Source of the DNA: Calliopum simillimum | Lineage: Eukaryota; Arthropoda; Insecta; Diptera; Lauxaniidae | NCBI GenBank assembly: GCA_951812925.1 | Contig: OX638371.1 | Span: forward strand, 115,591,124 to 115,655,123 | Length of the DNA: 64,000 nucleotides | Direction of reading: 5' to 3' | Shown here: in pieces, positions 57,179 to 64,000 of the stretch | How positions within the stretch are numbered: position 1 is the stretch's first letter | How the letters are laid out: the number at the start of each line of letters is the position of its first letter | Position numbers and translations under genes: made by a program | The notes under the pieces: model-generated | Told to the model about the DNA's origin: nothing | What the model saw: the letters and a program-made list of their open reading frames with translations, nothing else | Databases searched by the model: none

Positions 57179-59565
57179 CACTAACAACAGGTTGTCTCTA
57201 CAAAATATTGCAAAAAGCAAAAATACCATAAAGTAAATAACTTATTATTTTGTACAGTAATTATTTTCTCAAAAGCTTAAAAAAAATTTTGAGACAAAAT
57301 ACTAATTTTTGCAATTATTACTTATATAGTTTTAATTCTGTGATCTGATATAAAAGTCACTCTATGATACTTTTGAAATTTTTGAAGACGATTTGTCTTA
57401 AATGCTGTTGGGTTCTTTTTCTTTTCTTAATTTAATTAGAACTGCTAAAAAAAATGTCCCCATTAAAAACTACAAAATTATATTAAACATTTTAAAATAG
57501 CAAATTTTCACCAATTGTGTACTTATGTGTGTGTTAATGACATTTTCACAAATTCAAATTAACAATTTCGTTTTTTTTTTCTCTTAATTTTGCAATACAA
57601 ATGCAAACACATGCAACATTCATCATATCATCAACATCAACTGAACAACAACATTTTGATCGAGCAGAATGAGTTTGGCAAACAATTTAAATGGAAAAAC
57701 ATACGAAAACTTGCACATCTACACAAATACATATACAATTAGACAAAAATCACATCTGAAATGCAACAATAACGCTGATGTTTTACAAATAAAACAACAA
57801 TTGGAGAGAGTGAGAGAGAATAAAACTGTACTAGTCAAATTGCATTGGTGACGATGACGAAGATAATTGTGATAAATTTCACCCTAGTGATGAAAAGAAT
57901 ATATCACACAAAATAAACATTTTTCAAGTTGGTTTTGTATTACTCAGTTTGCAGTGTTTCTCATATCATTAATAAAAAAGTCACTCATACGTCTCAGTAT
58001 ACATTGTATAGAGATCTTATGTTAAAAGTATAAATAGCTTTGCTTCGATGCATGTTAGATGATGCTCTATTTAGGGAAATAACTTCAATAAAGTTTACTC
58101 TATGCGAAAATGTATGTTTCAATAATGGCCGCTATGAAAAATTCAGGCATTTGATTTGAAAATTCAAAGTATTCTCAACATTTATTCTTGAACTGGTCGT
58201 ATGTATATTGAACAACTATGTTTTCTTTTTCAAAAATCTGACAAAATATGATTTTTTTCTTTCTCACAATCTGAAAATTCATTTTCACCTGGACCATAAC
58301 CATGATATATTAGCCTACAAGAGTCATCACCAGCAGCATCATCGTCGTCGTAGTCATCAACATCGACAACACAATCTAACATTAGATATGTATGAAAAGC
58401 ACATTACAACAACATGAAGAGAAATTGTTCCCCAACATACAACAATAATTTGTTGCGCCTAAAAATGTTTGTTGTTGTTGTTGCTGTTGTGCTTGAACTT
58501 CCTTAATAGAATTTTTGAATGAATGCAAAAAACACTTGCAGAAGAATATAAATAATGACAATTCGAATTATCATGGCCTAACATTAAATTCATGGAATGA
58601 TAACACAAAACACAACAACAACAACAACAACAACAACAACAGCAACAGTGATGGCAACAAATTTGTTGTTTTTGTTATTGCTGCTGCTGCTGTTCTCCTG
58701 TTATGGTCATTTGTAACAACAACAACATGTCTGTATATAATATACTCTAGATACCCTGCTAAAATTTCCAACCTTAAGTGTGAAATTGTGCGTAGCAAAC
58801 CTTCCCTCTTTTTACGACAAAAGCAACTCCATTCTAGTCGTTATAACTCAAAAACTAGAAAATATTTTCATATGTAAAAAAATATACGAAAATGAAACGC
58901 TACGTCAACGCAATGGTTTTATTTAAAAATAAAATCCACTAACAGTTGGTGACTACAGTAGAACAATGTGATATATTTCATAACATATTGTTGGAGATGT
59001 AAAGAATGCAATTTTTTTAACCTTAGCAATTTGTCATTTATCTTAAAGAAATTTTTCAGTAATATCATCTCATGTTAAAGTGAAAAAAACCAATACTAAG
59101 TTTCCGTCAGAGATTTATAAAGTGATTTATGGGTGGTTCGCGATTTAGCTCTAAGTCTCAACGTAAATAATGTGATATACATACCATAGAAAATAGACTT
59201 ACTTCTGACGAGATTTTTTTAAGGCTACCGATTTTCGCTATTTGCGACGAAGTCGAACCCCTAAGATTTGACAATTGGCATTAAACGTAGTTAAAATTAA
59301 TGCAAATGGATGATAAATATTAAGAAGAAGGGGAAAAATAACTTTAATTTTTCCTCTTATGACATTTAATGCCAAAAAAGTAAAAGTGTTCGTTTAGCTT
59401 TTGGACTGAACCTGTAAAAATATTAAACGCGTGAGAGCAAGAAACTTACATTCTTTTTTTTTTTTGGAGAAAATACGTAAAAAGTAAGTGAAGGCATTTT
59501 TGACCGGAAATAAACTCCAAAAGGCCCTGCTCTGAATGTAAAATTTCAGTAACTTTCTAATTTTT
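57179..59565. other. Unassigned DNA with opa runs
   Basis: (AAC)n lies at about 58612-58648, and TTG runs near 58.47 and 58.67 kb. Frames through these give poly-Asn or poly-Ala/Val peptides. No gene is recognised. Confidence 0.4.
58612..58648. repeat. (AAC)n opa-type microsatellite
   Basis: About ten AAC units are followed by AGCAACAG. It is imperfect only at the right edge. Confidence 0.85.
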
Positions 59566-59649
59566 TATACTCTACATCCAGGGTGTATTCACTTTGTGCT
59601 GCCGTTTGTAATGCATAGGAATATGCGTGGCAGATATTGAAAAGTATAG

Positions 59650-60711
59650 GGGAATAGTGTCGGGTGTGGCCACCTTTTTGTTTTCGACTTATAACTTATG
59701 ACCAAATGCATATTATGGAGAAACATTAGTATCAATGGAAAGTTAGAGACCTCAGCTAACTACCAGTGAAGAAAATAAATTGATTTGATCAGTTGGAAAA
59801 ATTATATAAAAAAATAGTGAAGTGATCATTTTTGAAAAAAAAAAAATAAAAAATTTGGATCGGTTGTGGGCACCGGGTAAAAATGGAAAAATATGAAGTA
59901 AAAAGCAATCAAATGGAAAATAAAGTAAAACTTGTTTATTTTGGAACTATTTACTCACAAACTCAGAGTCACTAAAAACGTCTGGATCGAATGTCATCAT
60001 GCCTGTTGCCCTGAAACAAGACATGATTTTCTTTAGCATCAATGCCAGATCAATTGTTTTGCAGACTAAGCCAGCTAGGTGACGTAATTTCTAGCCCTTG
60101 TTGACACTGCCCTTTTGCCAAGCATGAATTTTTTATGCCAATCCATTTCCGCCATCTGCTCCTCGGTCCACTTGTCTGGAAACAACACCAACACCAACCC
60201 ACCCACCAACACTTAATGAAAACAATTTTTTTTTCTGCGATATTTTTAAAGAGCCTATTGGTTCTTTCCTTTCCACTACAGAAGCTTAAAAATGCATAAG
60301 AACACCATTTGAATTATTACTGTTGGCATCCACGACGATATTTCAGTAAAATACACGCTTTAAATAAAAAAGGGGGTGCCCGCACCCGAACCAATTTGGA
60401 CCCCACACTTGACTTTGACAGCCACTTTGAAAAGCAATAAGCACATTATGGTGAGTGAACATTTTGGTTGGATTCGGTTTTGAATCACTTCGATTTATCG
60501 CACTTTGAAAATTATTGAAAATAACTTTTGTGTTGACTTTCACTTATTCAAAAATTGTTTTCTTCTCAGCACAAAGCAAATGCGTCTGTTTGCTCCGGTA
60601 TATGTAATAACACGCGCTTCACATTTGTCAAAACAGCCGTATTTGTTTTCTGTGAAAAGTTACGGTGGGGTGCCCACATCCGACCCATGCACGCAGGCGA
60701 CACTATTCCCC
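59650..60711 (-). mobile_element. Internally deleted pogo/Tigger-like element
   Basis: The ends are GGGGAATAGTGTCGGGTGTG and, reversed, GGGGAATAGTGTCGCCTGCG. A TA duplication lies at 59648-59649 and 60712-60713, proven by comparison with the empty site in the other DINE-1-like copy. The 1,062 bp element carries only two short pieces of a transposase on the minus strand. TA duplication plus those pieces place it in the Tc1/mariner superfamily, pogo/Tigger branch. Confidence 0.75.
59948..60190 (-). pseudogene. Pogo/Tigger-like transposase remnant
   Basis: On the minus strand DKWTEEQMAEMDWHKKFMLG, with KRAVSTRAR following, resembles the DNA-binding domain segment (DWxxxFMxRHPxLSxRxPE) of pogo/jerky-type transposases. 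Stops follow. Then, in another frame, LALMLKKIMSCFRATGMMTF with DPDVFSDSEFVSK and a stop at 59948-59950 matches their C-terminal FRxTGIxPFxPDxF signature. The DDE catalytic domain between the two has been deleted. Confidence 0.65.
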
Positions 60712-60830
60712 TATATATTCTTGATCAGGGTCAACTTCTCAGTCAATATAGCTAATTCGATGAAATTTGGAATCGTCGCTTCGCCGTAAAAGCTAGCTTG
60801 AGGGATTGAAAATAAGCAAAAACCAACAAT

Positions 60831-61390
60831 ATCATCTGATCCATGATTGTTCGTAACAAATAATGTAAATCATAAACTTTTTTAGAAGCTTTTTTTTAAA
60901 GTAAATAATATGAAAGTTTCATCTGCTTGTTCATCACTCATTTCTACAGTATACAAACGTTGACCAAAGTATGAACTTGAAACGCATTGAGATTCACATA
61001 AACAGAGCACGAGGATATTCGAGATATTTTGGTAGAAGAACAAAAATACGCTCTATGGTATGGTATGATATTTTCAAATATATGTCTACACACGAAAATA
61101 CATTAGAAGAACAAAAACAACGTAACTATAAGTAAAAACAACAATTTTACAATAGCAAAACATATAAATATAAAACGAATTCAGACCAAAGCCAAGTGTT
61201 GCGCTCCCACTTACCACCTATACTTCAAACAACAGCAAAAACATTAAGTAAAATGCATCAAAACTCGAACTCAACCCAAATACTCGAGCTAATGCAAAAA
61301 ACGTCGCTGGAAACTCCCTATTGCCTACCTACCCAACTCTACACTACGAAACTTAAATGACAAAATTAAAAAAAAAAAATAAAAACAATT
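60831..61390. other. Unassigned spacer
   Basis: No gene is recognised. The reverse of 61210-61217 resembles a splice donor (GGTAAGTG on minus), but no exon is tied to it. Confidence 0.35.
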
Positions 61391-61867
61391 TTAGTGCGTA
61401 GCGCCGTTGAACTGCATAAAATGTCCTATGTCCTTTGTATTCTCTCGTATTTCCACAATAGACGCTACTGCACCTACGTATTGCGTATATGTGAGCTCCA
61501 CAGGGTGGGATGAGCTCGGTACTATGACGATTGTCGTAAGCGACTTTTGAATTCTAACTAAAATTTGAAATAAATCATAATGTTTTTCAGAGTTGCTTAA
61601 CGGAAAAGATTCTACCTCACCCAGTCCAACATGTACGTTTCTATACATATATGATGGGGTTGGGCTGAAAATCAGTGCTCCTATATTGCTCTGAATTTGA
61701 AATCCGTTGTTATTATTGTTGATGATGTTGGCACCCTCAAACCATTTTGCGCCAAAAATTTCGTTATTATTTTTAGTTGCATGTGGTTGCAAAACAAACA
61801 TTTCCAAATTATATTTTATACTATTGTTGTTGCTGTTGGTGTTGTTGTTTGCTATTATTGTTGGTTA
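61391..61867 (-). CDS. Orphan coding-like frame, unidentified
   Basis: A minus-strand frame is open from about 61867, with the first ATG at 61807, to a TAA at 61391-61393: 138 codons from the ATG, about 158 from the last upstream stop. After an Asn-rich start (NNN runs at residues 12-37) it becomes balanced in composition: GFQIQSNIGALIFSPTPSYM, then VGLGEVESFPLSNSEKHYDL, VPSSSHPVELTYTQYVGAVA and KDIGHFMQFNGATH. There is no signal peptide, membrane span or known motif. I do not recognise the family. It could be a terminal exon of a host gene, a retrotransposon gag piece, or chance. No splice acceptor of good quality was seen, and no poly-A signal is clear. Confidence 0.3.
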
Positions 61868-61939
61868 TTTTTCGAGTGCATTTCTAGTATGTTGGACTAC
61901 ATTGGTTAAGGGACTACATATATAGCTTACATTAAAATT

Positions 61940-62490
61940 CACGACCAAAAAAGTGAAAATTTTTTTCCTTTTTTTTTTGCTTTGGCGGCCATTTTAGTAC
62001 GAAAAAGATCCTATTAACATACCCTATTATAGATTTTTTTGAAATTCTCGATAAATTTTCTTTAAGTCGGTAGGACATTTGACAATTTGTCATAACAATA
62101 TTTTTAATTTTCAAGAACAATCCGTTTGAAGGCTCCAATGCAGCGCAACGCATGCGAGTAAACAGTGTGTTACATAGTAAAGTATTTTTTGCCGACCTCA
62201 AATTAAAAAGTTGGTATAGCAAATTTACTACTGAATTAAAGGGTATTTAACGAGAACTCGAAGAAAAACTATTAAAAGGTATGTTAATTGCACCCTTTCG
62301 TACGAATATGGCCGCCAAATTAAAAAAAGGAAAACAAATTTAAAATATCAAATTTGAAGGTCCACAACTTTGTGAAATCCTGTTAAGCCCTATAAATCAA
62401 ATGCATTCTTAGAAAATAAATATAATTAACTAAAATTTTATAGGAAAGAAGTTTTCTCTCAATCGCTTGGGTGACCCAATAAAAGTACAA
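61940..62490. mobile_element. Foldback MITE-like repeat, copy 2 of a two-copy family
   Basis: 'TTTGGCGGCCATTTTAGTAC' near 61981 faces inverted 'GTACGAATATGGCCGCCAAA' near 62300, and both are followed by an 'ATTAACATACC' motif. The part to 62490 repeats, inverted, the 47.88-48.05 kb order. It is therefore the same family as 47.87 kb, with a duplicated inverted arm. Confidence 0.55.
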
Positions 62491-64000
62491 TTCTTAGTTA
62501 GTCCAGGCCTCCTCAATGACCTCCTTGGAGCTTTGTGACTTTATGCAATACACCCTGTAGATAGGGAGCTAGTGGCGGACTAAATTAAGTGATTACATCA
62601 TTCGGCAGAAGATGTTAATTGCAAAGATTGGAGTAAATCAATCAATCTAAGCCATGTCTGCCAATTATTAATAGCGGATTTTTAAAATGGCAGCTCTTCA
62701 AAATTGAAAATCGAGTCTGCCACTTATTTTAAAAATTGAGAAAACTTAAATAATAAGTTTAGTTCAAGCGACAGACGTTTTTGCTGCTGCATTTTTGAGT
62801 TATCAAATTTTTTCTCAATTTTTATAAAAAAAAAAAAAATTGTGTGATTTCAGCGGAAGGCAGACTACGTTTTCTGTGAAGATAACATAATAAGAAATAA
62901 TAAAACCCATGTCTGCCACTCCGATATTGCTGCAAAAAATAATTTAAATATTTCTTCAACTTCAAAGTAATCTAACTCCTTAATAATATAAAATTATGAA
63001 TACGGCTGCATTTTGTGCTGAGAGTGAAGACAATATCTATGATGTGCATCTCTGGCACCAACAGTTCAACACAAGTACGCGCACACATACACACGCACAT
63101 AATATCCGTTGTAGATTATATTGCAACGGTCATACGACTACACCAATGCCCAAACAATATTCCTTCATTTCTCCACTTACGCATAGAAATATTGTTGTCC
63201 TCTGCAAATCCCTAAACTTCCCAGCTCGTTCACAACACTTGGGCCTCTACACAGTCCTCCCCCGCACCCCCGCTCAACTACAATACGAAACGCGACTGCA
63301 TTTTTGTTTCCTGCTGCATTTTATTTCATTTCGTTCATTCGTTCGTTCGTTTCTCAATTTTCTAATCCATTTCTATTACGATTTTTCCATCTCAATGCCG
63401 TGGCCAAGTCTACACCCAACCCCCATAGCAACAACAACATCAACAGACAACGGCGGCAATGAATGCAATTTAGGAATGTATTTTTGCATGCATACGAAAT
63501 GCCCAATGTCCGTTGCTCCGTCCGCACAATGGTAGATGGCCATCGTAGCAGTAGTAGTTGTCGGCGGCGGCGGCGTAGGCTCAGGACTTGGAACTCTTGA
63601 ACAATCGGGAGTGATTGCACGCTGAAAGTGGGTGCAGGCGATAGAGAGTGTGGTGCTTTTATGTGTACTATATGGGAGAAGTTGCTATAACGGAGGGGGT
63701 ATGAGTTTTGGTTGATTTAAATAAAAAGCATCCGAGAAATTGTTATGGGACTTACAGTGGGCAAATTTTATGCATTACAACTTTAAGGAAAAGTTTCTCA
63801 AAAACATTGAACCGTATGAGCCTAGTGATTTCTCTAGTTCACTTTTAAATTTTGAAGAAAATTTCTTTTAAGGTAGACACACTTTTTAGCGAGACTTCCA
63901 AGTACATCCGGAAAAGCTCTGAGAAAAATATGTGGCAAAACATTTACTTCACTCGAGTAGTAAAAAAATAAAAGTGTACTATATAACAATGAATTTTAAA
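62491..64000. other. Unassigned DNA to the window end
   Basis: No gene is recognised. A 179-codon plus frame at 62996-63535 contains His/Thr repeats from a CA microsatellite and a CGTT run at about 63337-63351, with no domain. 63.53-63.65 kb is GGC-rich. Confidence 0.35.
63337..63351. repeat. (CGTT)n microsatellite
   Basis: Three to four CGTT units are preceded by decayed TTCATTTCGTTCATT. A similar CGAA run is at 26358-26382. Confidence 0.75.

Larger units (their letters stand above)
59566..60830 (-). mobile_element. DINE-1-like Helitron copy, split by a pogo-like element
   Basis: 59566-59649 is the inverse of the 3' end of the 53.9 kb copy ('TACATCCAGGGTGTATTCAC', 'CCGTTTGTAATGCATAGG', 'GCAGATATTGAAAAGTATA'). 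The inverse continues at 60712 ('TATATATTCTTGATCAGGGT', 'CAATATAGC', 'GATTGAAAATAAGCAAAA'), fading near 60830. The uninterrupted 53.9 kb copy shows the expected joined site with exactly one TA fewer. Confidence 0.8.

Noticed and set aside
62996..63535. 179-codon plus-strand frame
   Set aside because: It contains His/Thr runs from a CA microsatellite and a CGTT run. No recognisable domain, no exon structure.
1..64000. tRNA, rRNA or snRNA genes
   Set aside because: No GGTTCGAATCC-type B box with a paired acceptor stem, and no rRNA-like conserved segment was noticed on either strand; small RNAs could still be missed by eye.

Overview
This 64 kb window looks like gene-poor, non-coding DNA from a large-genome higher fly (Diptera, Cyclorrhapha; muscoid or tephritid scale). 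The evidence is an AT-rich background, very frequent CAA/CAG/TTG (opa-type) trinucleotide runs, repeats resembling the dipteran DINE-1/mini-me Helitron family, insect mariner, hAT and pogo remnants, and 5'-truncated LINEs. I found no tRNA, rRNA, CRISPR array or bacterial operon. No host gene could be recognised with confidence. The window may be intergenic or lie inside a very large intron. Almost all apparent reading frames are short, low-complexity, or products of tandem repeats. The only coding homology I can defend is to transposable elements, and every copy is broken or truncated.

Layout. 0.7-4.9 kb: GGCGTGGC-type repeats, two DINE-1-like pieces, a GGTTGCCA hairpin repeat interrupted by a small hAT MITE, and a deleted mariner with intact ends. 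4.9-9.1 kb: unassigned AT-rich DNA. 9.1-10.8 kb: a 1.37 kb foldback element and a 202 bp MITE. 10.8-16.5 kb: unassigned, with opa runs and a CpG-rich patch near 15.7 kb. 16.5-19.4 kb: a palindromic MITE and a minus-strand LINE flanked by a 15 bp target duplication and split by a later repeat. 20.5-24.8 kb: three unrelated simple or tandem arrays (a pentamer, a diverged 19-mer and a heptamer). 26.9-31.1 kb: a decayed and then a long array of a 39 bp satellite. 31.8-32.1 kb: the end of a second LINE type. 34.6-35.3 kb: an unexplained GC-richer island with a strong hairpin. 36.7-38.1 kb: a mariner inside a mariner. 41.2-43.2 kb: a MITE hit independently by a foldback element and by a hAT element. 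43.3-48.2 kb: diverged tandem repeats and a MITE. 50.4-51.2 kb: a probable pogo/Tigger-type relic. 52.2-53.1 kb: a third long hairpin. 53.9-57.2 kb: the most complete DINE-1-like copy, then a TIR element carrying a LINE with a 306-codon reverse-transcriptase frame. 59.6-60.8 kb: a DINE-1-like copy split by a deleted pogo-like element. 61.4-61.9 kb: the most protein-like unexplained reading frame.

The elements do not form a pathway. They are a layered insertion history, readable from target-site duplications (TA, TAA, 8 bp hAT type, 15 bp LINE type). I saw no new enzymatic or defence system. The features most worth following are the long near-perfect hairpins, which could give double-stranded RNA if transcribed; the monomer-to-dimer relation between two satellite arrays; the exactly resolved nested insertions; and two orphan segments, the frame at 61.4 kb and the island at 34.6 kb.
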